In this document: one piece after another, positions 6,468-14,057 of the stretch | How positions within the stretch are numbered: position 1 is the stretch's first letter | Layout: each line of letters opens with the position of its first letter | The notes under the pieces: model-generated | What the model saw: only the letters and a program-made list of their open reading frames with translations | Told to the model about the DNA's origin: nothing | Database searches by the model: none | Made by a program: the position numbers and the translations under genes | Assembly: GCA_052168315.1 (NCBI GenBank) | Contig: JBQLZO010000087.1 | Coordinates: 1-17,401, forward strand | Length of the DNA: 17,401 nt | Source of the DNA: JBQLZO01 sp052168315 | GTDB taxonomy: Bacteria > Planctomycetota > Phycisphaerae > Phycisphaerales > UBA1924 | Reading direction: 5' to 3'

Positions 6468-7658
6468 TTGGTCCGGCGTGAGGGGGGCGCGCGTTGGGTG
6501 GGGGTGTTGGTGCCGGCGATTCTGTGCGTGATGGGTGTGTTGTGGGGTGTGTGTGGGTGCGCGGGTGAGCGTGTGGCTGGGGCTTCGCGGCGGGCCGTGG
6601 AATCGGTGGATGTGTCGTTCGGTGATGAGCGGGGTCGGATGTATGACGCGCGGATCATGGTTCCGAGCCGTGCGAACGGCGGGGCGGCGCTGCTGCTGGG
6701 CGGGGGGTCGGTGTCGGACATGCACTGGACGGTGCCTGCATCAATCGATGTGGGCGGTCGGACGGTGATGCTGACGAGCACGGGCGGGCCCTTGCGTGAT
6801 GCGGATGCGTTGACGGCGGCGCTGCTGGAGCGTGGGTTCCATGTGATGCAGTGGTCTTCGATCCATCGTGATGATCCGAGGTATGCGGATGATCCGGCGT
6901 ACGCGGAGGGGTTGGCGTACGAAGAGGTGCGCGGGCTGGCGCGTCGGGCGCTGGATGTGTTGTTGGAGCATGAGCTGACGGCGGGGATGCCGGTGGTGCT
7001 GGTGGGTCAGTCGCTGGGCGGTGCGCGGGCGATCCAGATCAGTGAGGGACGTGTGGTATCGGAGGGTGGTGAGGATGGTGGGGGTGTTGCGGGGATCGTG
7101 TTGATTTCGGGGGCGTATGTGTCGCCGTATGCGGAGCGGGTGTCGTTGGCGGGGTCAGCGCTGCTGGCTCGGCACGGGTTGGCAGCGCCGATGGGTGTTG
7201 CGGAGGTGTCAGCGCACGGGGCGCTGCTGGATGAGCTGGGTGTGGGCGATGGTGGGGCGCTGGATGTGGATGGGGATGGTGTGGTGCGTGGGTGGGAGTT
7301 CGGATCGGCGGAGGCGCTGGCGCGGATGGATCGTGGTGATCGGTCGCTGCTGGCGGGGGATGAGCTGCTTGGCGAGCGGCATCCGGGATGGCTGGTGCTG
7401 GATCTCGGCGTGCCGGTGCTGGCGGTGTTCGGCGGGACGGACCCGGTGACGGTGCATGGGCCGGTGATGGAGCGGCTGGCGCGGGATGCGGGGGCGGGCG
7501 GCGTTGAGGTTCGGATCGAGCGGGGGCTCGGGCATGGGCTGGGTGTGGTGGAAGCGCCGCCGGCGCGGGATGCGGAGGTGATCCAGGGCGTGGCGGGTCC
7601 GATCCGGGGTTGGGTTGTGGAGGTGATCGCGGAGTGGTGCGATGGGGTTGTTCGGTGA
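6468..7658 (+). CDS. Lipoprotein alpha/beta hydrolase with an EF-hand loop
   Basis: A 396-residue protein if started at TTG 6468. That start gives a lipoprotein-type signal: RR at 3-4, hydrophobic VGVLVPAILCVMGVLWGV, and a V-C-G-C lipobox with Cys31. GTG codons at 6498 and 6504 are alternatives but would lose the basic N-terminus. The hydrolase core has GQSLGG with Ser182 as likely nucleophile, GGTDP with Asp325, and GLGHG with His356, a plausible catalytic triad. An inserted cap region includes residues 266-277 (DVDGDGVVRGWE), which fits the EF-hand calcium-loop pattern with D at positions 1, 3 and 5, G at 6 and E at 12. An ester or peptide substrate outside the cytoplasm is likely, but none can be named. 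Confidence 0.75.
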   Translation: MVRREGGARWVGVLVPAILCVMGVLWGVCGCAGERVAGASRRAVESVDVSFGDERGRMYDARIMVPSRANGGAALLLGGGSVSDMHWTVPASIDVGGRTVMLTSTGGPLRDADALTAALLERGFHVMQWSSIHRDDPRYADDPAYAEGLAYEEVRGLARRALDVLLEHELTAGMPVVLVGQSLGGARAIQISEGRVVSEGGEDGGGVAGIVLISGAYVSPYAERVSLAGSALLARHGLAAPMGVAEVSAHGALLDELGVGDGGALDVDGDGVVRGWEFGSAEALARMDRGDRSLLAGDELLGERHPGWLVLDLGVPVLAVFGGTDPVTVHGPVMERLARDAGAGGVEVRIERGLGHGLGVVEAPPARDAEVIQGVAGPIRGWVVEVIAEWCDGVVR

Positions 7659-7688
7659 GGTGGGGCGGTGAGGTGGGGCGGTGAGGCG
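7654..7688 (+). repeat. Short tandem repeat, unit 13 bases
   Basis: GGTGAGGTGGGGC occurs twice in a row (7654-7666, 7667-7679) and then partly (7680-7688). The first unit overlaps the hydrolase stop codon. This is a slippage-prone minisatellite-like stretch between the hydrolase and the channel gene. Confidence 0.8.
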
Positions 7689-7749
7689 AGTGCGGGGTTG
7701 GGATGGGGTTGGGATGGGGCTTGGGTTTGGGTGTGTGTGCTGGGTAGAG

Positions 7750-9111
7750 ATGTGCGCGTGTGCGCGCTATGACCGGATGATGCAGGAGGCTGTGGGCGTC
7801 GATTCGGCGGGCGCTGGGGGCTGGTGGGCGTGGCTCGACGGTCGGATCGAGGGGGTGTGGGTGCCGTTGGGGATCGGTGTGGCGCCGCTGCTGGTGGTGG
7901 GTGCTGGGTATTGGGTGGCGCGGCTGGTGGTGGGGCGTGATGGCTCGGATGGGAAGCGCGGGTGGGCGGTTCGGTTTCTTTCGCGGTCGCACAGCGCGTT
8001 CATCGTGCTGGCGGTGGTGCTGGGTGTGCGGCTGAGCGCGCCGTCGATGCCGCTGGGCGGGGGTGTTGGGGAGGTGGCGGCGCGTTCGGCATCGCTTGGT
8101 CTGATCTTGGCGGTGGCGTGGCTGGCGATCAACGCGGTGCGGGCGGCGGAGGAGATCGTGGTCTCGCGGTTCGATGTGTCGGTGCGCGACAACCGGATCG
8201 CTCGGCGTGCGCACACGCAGGCGGAGGTGTTCTCGCGGCTGCTGATCGCGTTGATCGTGGTGGTGGGCGTGGGTGCGATGCTGATGACCTTCCCGGCGAT
8301 TCGCCAGTTCGGGGCGACGGTGCTGGCTTCCGCGGGGATCGCGGGGCTGGTGCTGGGGCTCGCGGCGCGTCCGACGGTGGGGAACCTGCTGGCGGGTTTG
8401 CAGATCGCGCTGGCCGAGCCGATCCGGCTGGATGATGTGGTGATCGTGGAGGGTGAGTGGGGGCGGGTCGAGGAGATCACGGCGACCTATGTGGTGGTGC
8501 GGATCTGGGATGAGCGGCGTCTGGTGGTGCCGCTGAGCCATTTCATCGAGAAGCCGTTCCAGAACTGGACTCGGACGACGGCGCAGCTTCTGGGGACGGT
8601 GTTCGTGTATGTGGATCCTTCGACGCCGGTGGGCGCGTTGCGTGAGGAGCTGAAGCGGATCGTCGGGTCGACGGACCTGTGGGATGGGCGTGTGGCGATC
8701 ATCCAGGTGACGGACTGGCGTGAGCGTTGCGTTGAGCTTCGGGTGCTGGTGAGCGCGTGCGATTCGCCGACGCTGTGGGATCTGCGGGTGCTGGTGCGTG
8801 AGAAGCTGATGGACTTCGTGCGCGAGCGGATGCCGGGTGCGATGGTCCGGGCGCGGGCGTTGATCGAGGAGGGCGGCGGCGTGGGCGTTGATAGTGGTGG
8901 TGGATCGGGATCGGATCGGGATCGGGCGGGGTTGTCGGGGGGCGCGCCGGTGGGCCGGGTGGTGGACGATCTGGAGCGGGCCGAGCCGCTGGGGACTCGG
9001 CATGGCGAGGTGACGGCGGGGGATGGGGCGCTGGGGGCCGGCGGCGGATCGGAGGGCGGATCGGGCGCGGGGGCGGATGGTGGTGGGGCTTCGGAGCGCG
9101 GCGGGTCTTGA
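7750..9111 (+). CDS. MscS-family mechanosensitive ion channel
   Basis: A 453-residue membrane protein from this start. Hydrophobic segments lie near residues 38-62, 83-97, 113-133 and 163-181. The pore-lining helix and adjoining beta domain follow: FGATVLASAGIAGLVLGLAA at 187-206, then NLLAGLQIALAEPIRLDDVV, then the EGEWGRVEEI, RRLVVPLSHF and QNWTR blocks that typify MscS. Channels of this family open on membrane tension and release solutes during osmotic downshock. The last 80 or so residues are low-complexity Gly/Ser/Asp and probably disordered. The start is uncertain: the frame is open from 7681, and Met codons at 7750, 7777 and 7780 all lack a clear ribosome-binding site; 7750 is chosen as the first ATG that avoids a glycine-rich shadow leader. 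Confidence 0.85.
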   Translation: MCACARYDRMMQEAVGVDSAGAGGWWAWLDGRIEGVWVPLGIGVAPLLVVGAGYWVARLVVGRDGSDGKRGWAVRFLSRSHSAFIVLAVVLGVRLSAPSMPLGGGVGEVAARSASLGLILAVAWLAINAVRAAEEIVVSRFDVSVRDNRIARRAHTQAEVFSRLLIALIVVVGVGAMLMTFPAIRQFGATVLASAGIAGLVLGLAARPTVGNLLAGLQIALAEPIRLDDVVIVEGEWGRVEEITATYVVVRIWDERRLVVPLSHFIEKPFQNWTRTTAQLLGTVFVYVDPSTPVGALREELKRIVGSTDLWDGRVAIIQVTDWRERCVELRVLVSACDSPTLWDLRVLVREKLMDFVRERMPGAMVRARALIEEGGGVGVDSGGGSGSDRDRAGLSGGAPVGRVVDDLERAEPLGTRHGEVTAGDGALGAGGGSEGGSGAGADGGGASERGGS

Positions 9112-9247
9112 GCGCGGGGGCGTGGTGGGTGGGCGCGGCTATCCTTGCGGCGTGGCGGGGTGGAACGAGAGCAGGATCGGCGGGATGCGGGCGTGTCGTC
9201 CGCGCTGTTGATTTGTCACGAACCGCGAGAAGGGCGAGAGCGATTCC

Positions 9248-10867
9248 ATGGGCACCACGACCAGCGGCGACTTTGTTGTACTTCCGGCGGACTCGAACCA
9301 GGCGCTGGGGATCGCGCGGTACGCGATCGACTTCGTGGGCGGGAAGCTCGGGTCCGGCGGCGGGGATGCGGTGTTGTCGCGGACGGAGAAGTTCCACACG
9401 GACTCGGTGTTCTGCGGGATCTCGGCGCTGGCGCTGAGGACGAACGCGCCGGTGATCCTGCGGGATGAGGCGCTGGAGTATCCGGCGGGCGCGGGGGACC
9501 ACGGCGGGGCGTTCGTGTTCGGCTCGATGAGCCCGGTGAAGCCGGAGAAGGCGGTGGTGGCGAACTCGAACGCGGTGCGTGAGTGGGATTCGAACGGGAC
9601 GAACTTCGGGTACAACCCGTCGCTGGGGCACACGGCCGGCGAGTTCGGTCACAACGATTTCTATCCGGTGGCGGTGGCCGCGTGCCAGCAGCTGGGGCTG
9701 GATGGGAAGACGCTGCTGCGGGCGATGGTGTGCCACGATGAGATCCGTGGGCGGCTGGCGGAGGTGTTCTCGCTGAAGTCGTACAAGATCGACCATGTGG
9801 TGCACGGGGCGATCGCGTCGGCGGCGGTGTACGGGGCGCTGTTCGCGCTGAAGGGCAAGGCCAGCGCGGAGCAGATCGAGTCGGCGATCGGGATGGTGGT
9901 GGCGCACTACATCCCGTGGCGCGCGATCCGTGCGGGGAAGCAGTTGTCGGATTCGAAGGGGGCTTCGGCGGCGATTTCGTCCGAGGTGGCGGTGCTGTCG
10001 ATGCTGCGCTCGATGCGGGGGTTCCTTGGGCCGAGGGACATTTTCAGGAATCCGGAGGCGATCTTCCGGTTCTTCGAGCCGACGACGGAGGGCGCGAAGC
10101 GTTGGACGGAACTCGCGCCGTCGCCGTTCGATCTGAACCTGGCGCATTCGGGCGATGACTTTGCGGTGATGGGGATGCACTTCAAGCTGGGGCTGTATGA
10201 GCACCAGTCGGCGGGTGCGATCCAGGGGTTGATCGATCTGATCGCGAAGAACCCGGGGCTGCTGGCGGATGCGGGTGGCGGGAAGATCTCGAAGATCGCG
10301 ATCTCGGCGTACGAGCCGGCGTTCGGGATCATCGGGAACCCGGCGAAGATGGATCCGAAGACGCGGCAGTCGGCGGATCACTCGATGGCGTACATCGTGT
10401 CGACGCTGCTGCGGAAGGCGCTGGAGCTTCGGGCATCGGCGGGCGGTGTGCCGAGCGGGGGCGGGGCGCACGATGAGACCTGGAAGGCGCTGATGCTGGC
10501 GCCGGCGGACTACAACGAGGATGAGTCGGCGATCTTCCATCCGGTGACGCGGAAGTTGATGCAGAAGATCGAGTTCCGGCACGGCGGCGCGGAGTACGAC
10601 GCGAAGTACCCGGATGGGATCCCGACCTCGATCGCGGTGACGGATGATGGTGGGAAGACGCATGACTCCGGGCTGGTGATGTACCCGGGCGGGCACGCGC
10701 GGAACACGACGGCGGACCTGGATGACATTCTCGATCACAAGTTCCGGCTGCTGGCGGGTCTGGCGGTGTCGGATGTGGACGGGGCGATCGCGCGGGTGAG
10801 CGGGCTTGCGGGCAAGTCGGCCGAGCAGGTGAAGGGGCTGTACGCGTTTGAGATCAAGGGGATGTGA
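9248..10867 (+). CDS. prpD: MmgE/PrpD-family protein, probable 2-methylcitrate dehydratase
   Basis: A 539-residue cytoplasmic enzyme, somewhat longer than most PrpD proteins (about 480-500). Family features include TEKFHTDSVFCGISALALRT near 46-65, VREWDSNG followed by PSLGHTAGEFGHNDF near 110-138, then MVCHDEIRGRLAEVFSL near 160-176 and IDHVVHGAIASAAVYGALF from about 179. SAKxADHSMAYI-like sequence appears as RQSADHSMAYIVSTLLRKAL in the C-terminal half. PrpD dehydrates 2-methylcitrate in the propionate-degrading methylcitrate cycle; other family members have other substrates, and no prpB, prpC or acnD gene lies nearby, so the substrate is inferred. The ATG at 9248 follows GAGAAGGG and GAGAG about 8-20 bases upstream. 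Composition matches the core genome. Confidence 0.85.
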   Translation: MGTTTSGDFVVLPADSNQALGIARYAIDFVGGKLGSGGGDAVLSRTEKFHTDSVFCGISALALRTNAPVILRDEALEYPAGAGDHGGAFVFGSMSPVKPEKAVVANSNAVREWDSNGTNFGYNPSLGHTAGEFGHNDFYPVAVAACQQLGLDGKTLLRAMVCHDEIRGRLAEVFSLKSYKIDHVVHGAIASAAVYGALFALKGKASAEQIESAIGMVVAHYIPWRAIRAGKQLSDSKGASAAISSEVAVLSMLRSMRGFLGPRDIFRNPEAIFRFFEPTTEGAKRWTELAPSPFDLNLAHSGDDFAVMGMHFKLGLYEHQSAGAIQGLIDLIAKNPGLLADAGGGKISKIAISAYEPAFGIIGNPAKMDPKTRQSADHSMAYIVSTLLRKALELRASAGGVPSGGGAHDETWKALMLAPADYNEDESAIFHPVTRKLMQKIEFRHGGAEYDAKYPDGIPTSIAVTDDGGKTHDSGLVMYPGGHARNTTADLDDILDHKFRLLAGLAVSDVDGAIARVSGLAGKSAEQVKGLYAFEIKGM

Positions 10868-10951
10868 TCCCGGGGGGTACGATTGGTGTGCGGAGTGCAA
10901 TGGGCGGACATCGGGGGACGGGGGAGGCGGGCGGATTCGGAGGACACGGCG

Positions 10952-12166
10952 ATGTGGCGTTCGTTGCTTGTGGCGATGGTTCTGGTGGCGGTGATGGTGT
11001 GCGGGGGTGGATCGGCGTGGGGCGCGATCTGGGAAGGTGATGGGACTGGTGATGGTGGGGGCGGGGATGGTGCGGCGGCGCGGGAGCCGGGTGGTGATGC
11101 TGAGGATGGGGAGGTGGGGGATGATGGGGCGGAAGAGGCAGCGCGTGAAGCGGCGCTGGCGACGGGTGCGGCGTATCGGGCGCTGTTCGCGCGGCTGCCG
11201 GAGGATCTGGAGGCTTTGAACCAGGCGCCGAGCGGGCGTGGCCTGGATTCGTGGGTGCTGTTTGAGGATCACGCGGGGTTGCTGGGGATCTCTGAGGAGT
11301 TGGCAGCGCTGACGGAGCGAGCGGGGTGTGACTTCGGGACGGGCGCGAGCGTGGATCCCGCGCCGGCGCATCTGGCTGGGGCGCGTCGGGGGATGCACCT
11401 GCTGCTGCATCGCGCGATGCGGGAGTTGCTGGGCGATCGGGAGCGTTCGGCGGGCTCAGTTGGTGAGGGGGCCGGTGATGCGGATGGTGCGGGTGCGGGT
11501 GCGGGTGTGGATCGTGCGGCGGCGGTGCGGTTCGCTCGGGCGGCGATGAATCTTGCCGAGCATGTGGCGCAGCGTGGAAACTTCGCGGAGCGTGCGTTCG
11601 CGGCGGATGCGGCGCCGACGCTGCTGGGGCTGGTGCGGCGTTCGCCTGAGCGGATGTCGTGGGCCGTTGAGTCGCTGAAGGGTTCGCGGTATCTGCCGGC
11701 GCTGGAGGGGCTGTTCGGGTATCGGGGTGCGGGGATCGCGCGGCTGCGCGGGCTGGCGCTGCTGGCCGAGCGTGAGCCAGCGCGGTTCGCGGAGTTGACG
11801 GGGCTGATGGAGCCGGGCGGGGATGCGAGCGATGCGCGGGTGATGGCGGCGGTGGCTCGGGAGCGTCAGGTGCTGGAGATGTGCGCGGAGGTGCTGGAGG
11901 GGTCTTGGACGAGCGATGAGAGCGCGGGGGTTGTGCGGCCGTTGATCGCGCAGATGCGTTCACTGCCGCGTGAGGCCCGGGTGGCGCGCGAGGTGCTGAA
12001 CGAGTTGGTTCGTAAGGCGGCGGAGATCGCGGCGGTGCGGGATGATGTGCGGGCGGTGCTGGAGGTTGAGGCGGGGGATGCGGGGGCGATGCCGGAGGCG
12101 GGGCCTGTGGAGGCGCCGCGGCCTTCGCGCGGTGGGGATGGGGAGCGCGGGCGCGGGCCGGAGTGA
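10952..12166 (+). CDS. Secreted protein of unknown function
   Basis: A 404-residue protein. The start at 10952 is strongly set by GGAGG 8 bases upstream and by the signal peptide it reveals: MWRSLLVAMVLVAVMV, then CGGGSAWGA with likely cleavage after residue 25. A Gly/Asp/Glu-rich low-complexity stretch (about 28-65) follows, then alpha-helical, Arg/Ala/Leu-rich sequence with possible helical repeats (AYRALFARLPEDLEAL; GARRGMHLLLHRAMRELLG; AVRFARAAMNLAEHV; RLRGLALLAEREPARFAEL). The end is proline-rich. I recognise no domain. It starts 84 bases after prpD on the same strand and could be co-transcribed, though the strong own ribosome-binding site says little about that. Confidence 0.65.
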   Translation: MWRSLLVAMVLVAVMVCGGGSAWGAIWEGDGTGDGGGGDGAAAREPGGDAEDGEVGDDGAEEAAREAALATGAAYRALFARLPEDLEALNQAPSGRGLDSWVLFEDHAGLLGISEELAALTERAGCDFGTGASVDPAPAHLAGARRGMHLLLHRAMRELLGDRERSAGSVGEGAGDADGAGAGAGVDRAAAVRFARAAMNLAEHVAQRGNFAERAFAADAAPTLLGLVRRSPERMSWAVESLKGSRYLPALEGLFGYRGAGIARLRGLALLAEREPARFAELTGLMEPGGDASDARVMAAVARERQVLEMCAEVLEGSWTSDESAGVVRPLIAQMRSLPREARVAREVLNELVRKAAEIAAVRDDVRAVLEVEAGDAGAMPEAGPVEAPRPSRGGDGERGRGPE

Positions 12167-12205
12167 GTTTGCGTGGTGAGTGGGGCGGCGCGTGTGTGGG
12201 TTGGG

Positions 12206-13108
12206 TCAGAGTTTTTCGGCGACGATGCCGAGCATGGGTGGGATCCAGAAGAAGGCGCCGGGTTCGAGTTCGAGGGCTTCGAGTTCGGCGATGATGGCGT
12301 TCATGTCGGCTTCGGACATGTTGCCTGCGGCGACGATCTTGGGGAGGAAGATGCGGAAGAAGGTCATGGGCCACTGCCAGAGGGCCGTGCCGGGTCGGAC
12401 GGCTTCGACGATGGGCTCGATGTGGCGGACGCGCATGCCGGCGCGTTCCATCATCGCGGGGAGTTTCTGGGCGATGCGGTAGTCGGCGCCGACGGCGTCG
12501 TAGTGGCGGGTGATGGCGGCGCGGAGTGTGGGGACGGTGGTGTTGGTGGGGGCCCAGTGGAGTGCGGGCCAGTCGACATAGTCCTGGACGACCCAGCAGG
12601 CGCCGGGACGGAGGGCCTTGGCGATGCCGGCGACGACGCGCTCGGGCCTGGGCGTGAAGGAGAGGACCCAGCGGGTGAAGCAGCCATCGGCGCAGGGCTC
12701 ATCGAAGGGGAGCGACTGGGCATCGGCCTGGAGTGTTTCGATGGGTCCGCCGCCGCGGGGGCTGCCCTGGGCCTTGACGAATTCGAGGTACCGGGCGGCG
12801 GCGTCGATGGCGAGGACGGAGCCTTGGGTGCCGACGAGTTGTGAGAGGTCGAAGGCCGCGAAGCCGGGGCCGCAGCCGAGGTCGATGATGCGGTTTCCGG
12901 GCTGGAATCCGGCGCGGAGCCAGAGTCGGTGGGCGGTGTGTGACCAGAGCTGGTGCTGGAATCCGAGTCGTTCGAGTTCGGCGTCTTCTGTGCCGAGGAC
13001 ATAGTCGGTGTGGTGGCTGGTTGTCGCGCTCGGGGCATCCTTGCCTGGGGCCTGGGCCATGTGCTCGGCGTGGGATGGGGGTGTGGATGATTGGGGTGCC
13101 TGGGTCAT
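12206..13108 (-). CDS. Class I SAM-dependent methyltransferase
   Basis: A 300-residue protein. Motif I IIDLGCGPG at residues 74-82 binds S-adenosylmethionine, the acidic residue ending strand 2 is Asp102 (SVLAIDAA), LQADAQSLPF at 126-135 is the usual motif III region, and RPERVVAGIAKALRPGACWVVQD is typical of the following helix and strand. The N-terminal 35 residues are Pro/Ser/His-rich and probably disordered. The C-terminal part (VRPGTALWQWPMTFFRIFLPKI and later) would form the substrate side. The substrate, small molecule or macromolecule, cannot be told. The start at 13108 has no ribosome-binding site; Met17 (13060) is an alternative. It converges with the secreted-protein gene, 39 bases apart. 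Confidence 0.85.
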   Translation of the reverse strand: MTQAPQSSTPPSHAEHMAQAPGKDAPSATTSHHTDYVLGTEDAELERLGFQHQLWSHTAHRLWLRAGFQPGNRIIDLGCGPGFAAFDLSQLVGTQGSVLAIDAAARYLEFVKAQGSPRGGGPIETLQADAQSLPFDEPCADGCFTRWVLSFTPRPERVVAGIAKALRPGACWVVQDYVDWPALHWAPTNTTVPTLRAAITRHYDAVGADYRIAQKLPAMMERAGMRVRHIEPIVEAVRPGTALWQWPMTFFRIFLPKIVAAGNMSEADMNAIIAELEALELEPGAFFWIPPMLGIVAEKL

Positions 13109-13268
13109 GGAGGGATGGTAGGTGGTGGGGGCGTGTGTTTTGTCGTGTGGCGCGGGTGGGCCTGGGCGTCGATGGGCTTGGGGAGCGCGGGCGGGCGGGC
13201 GCTCGATGTGTGCATTGGCGCGGTGATAGAGTGGGCTTTGCTCAGGGTGTTTGGTTCGGGAGGTTTGG

Positions 13269-13718
13269 ATGTCGTATCACGCCGCGATTCCGTATGACCC
13301 GTCTCGGATGCACGCGGCGGCGATTTATTGTTCGGATGGGCGTGTGGGGGCGCACTTCGATGACTTCCTGGTGCGCGGGCTGGCGATCCCGCGGTACGAC
13401 CGGGTGTGCCTGCCGGGCGGGCCGGCGAGCCTGGCGGGGCATCCGCAGGCGCACACGCAGGAGAAGGGTGTGCTGGATGAGCTGAAGTTTCTTGTGGAGG
13501 TGCACGGGCTGGACCGGGTGGTGCTGATCCAGCATCAGGGGTGCGCGTTTTACACGGCGCGGCTTGGGCTGAAGGATCCGCATCTGGAGCTGGTGCAGCG
13601 CGCGGACCTTGTGCGGGCGGCGGCGTTCGTGCGGCGGGTGACGGGGGTGGAGGGTGTGGAGGGGTACTTTGCTCGGGGGGTGGAGTCGGGGATGTTGTTT
13701 GAGGGGGTGGATGTTTGA
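13269..13718 (+). CDS. Small beta-carbonic-anhydrase-like protein
   Basis: A 149-residue protein; the start at 13269 follows GGGAGG with 5 bases between. Motifs resemble beta-carbonic anhydrase: CSDGR at 21-25 gives Cys21, Asp23 and Arg25, and HQGC at 89-92 gives His89 and Cys92, so all the zinc ligands and the Asp-Arg dyad are present. If active it would interconvert carbon dioxide and bicarbonate. It is shorter than the usual 200 or so residues and lacks the glycine that normally follows the second cysteine (GCA in place of GCG); PGGPAS near 49-54 replaces the usual loop. It may be a divergent member with another role. It starts 160 bases from the divergent methyltransferase gene and is followed directly by the recombinase remnant. 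Confidence 0.6.
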   Translation: MSYHAAIPYDPSRMHAAAIYCSDGRVGAHFDDFLVRGLAIPRYDRVCLPGGPASLAGHPQAHTQEKGVLDELKFLVEVHGLDRVVLIQHQGCAFYTARLGLKDPHLELVQRADLVRAAAFVRRVTGVEGVEGYFARGVESGMLFEGVDV

Positions 13719-13729
13719 GGGGGGTATAG

Positions 13730-13930
13730 GTGGTGTTGCGCCCGCAGCTGAAAACCTGCCGCTGGCACCCGAACCAACTCGGGCATATCGGCGCGACCGA
13801 GATGCGGCGGGGCTTCGGGCTTGAGGCGGCCCAGCTGGCCCTCGGGCACGCGTCGGCCCATGTGACCGACGCGGTGCATGCCGAGCGGGACGGGTCATTG
13901 GTGGCGGAGATCATGCGGCGGGTTGGGTAG
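13730..13930 (+). pseudogene. C-terminal remnant of a tyrosine recombinase (integrase)
   Basis: Only about 66 residues remain, matching the end of phage-type integrases: RWHPNQLGHIGATEMRR, then GLEAAQLALGHASAHVTDAV, then HAERD and an MRRVG end. In intact relatives the first motif normally reads LRH and the tyrosine follows about two residues after TxxV. Here the arginine is glycine (codon GGG for CGG) and the catalytic tyrosine is histidine (CAT for TAT), each explainable by one base change, while the LGH histidine is kept. The N-terminal domains are absent, and upstream lies the end of the carbonic-anhydrase-like gene. The fragment cannot be an active recombinase. It marks an old integration point beside the TAC operon. 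Confidence 0.8.
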
Positions 13931-13946
13931 GCTACTCCTGCTTGGT

Positions 13947-14011
13947 GTTTTGTGCTGATCTGGCCCGATATCTGGTAGCGTGTCGTGGCTCGCTGCTTTC
14001 TGGCACAAAAC
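13947..14011. repeat. Long-spaced inverted repeat downstream of the integrase remnant
   Basis: GTTTTGTGC (13947-13955) and GCACAAAAC (14003-14011) are perfect 9-base inverted arms, 47 bases apart, in the gap between the recombinase remnant and the TAC operon. It could be part of an old attachment or recombination site, or a regulatory element of the operon. The sequence alone does not decide. Confidence 0.45.
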
Positions 14012-14014
14012 CGT

Positions 14015-14043
14015 TTGACCGAGCCGTCCTTTAGCCTTAACCT
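14015..14043 (+). promoter_or_regulatory. Candidate sigma-70-type promoter of the TAC operon
   Basis: TTGACC (14015-14020) and TAACCT (14038-14043) are separated by 17 bases. The -35 matches the consensus at five of six positions; the -10 is poor. A start near 14050 would leave a leader of only several bases before the ATG at 14058, in keeping with the absence of a Shine-Dalgarno sequence. Confidence 0.4.
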
Positions 14044-14054
14044 TTAAGTTAAAG
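14037..14054. promoter_or_regulatory. Candidate operator: overlapping palindromes before the toxin start
   Basis: CTTTAA and TTAAAG (14042-14054, one-base centre) form a perfect palindrome, and TTAAC and GTTAA (14037-14052, six-base centre) overlap it. The site lies 3 bases before the first ATG and covers the presumed -10 region. It is AT-rich in GC-rich surroundings. XRE-type antitoxins commonly bind palindromes at their own promoter, so this is the obvious autoregulatory site for the antitoxin encoded at 14453. Confidence 0.55.
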
Positions 14055-14057
14055 CGC

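Noticed and set aside
5591..6781. Extension of the thiolase frame to 802 codons
   Set aside because: The upstream 397 residues are Pro/His/Arg-rich and antisense to the CPBP and hydrolase genes; a good ribosome-binding site and family N-terminus lie at 5590.
9108..9145. Promoter TTGAGC/TATCCT upstream of prpD
   Set aside because: The spacing of 26 bases is too long for a sigma-70 promoter, and no better -35 was found.
7039..12374. Very long minus-strand frames (654, 903 and 506 codons)
   Set aside because: They are antisense shadows of the channel, prpD and secreted-protein genes, explained by high GC, and contain only Arg/His/Pro-rich sequence.
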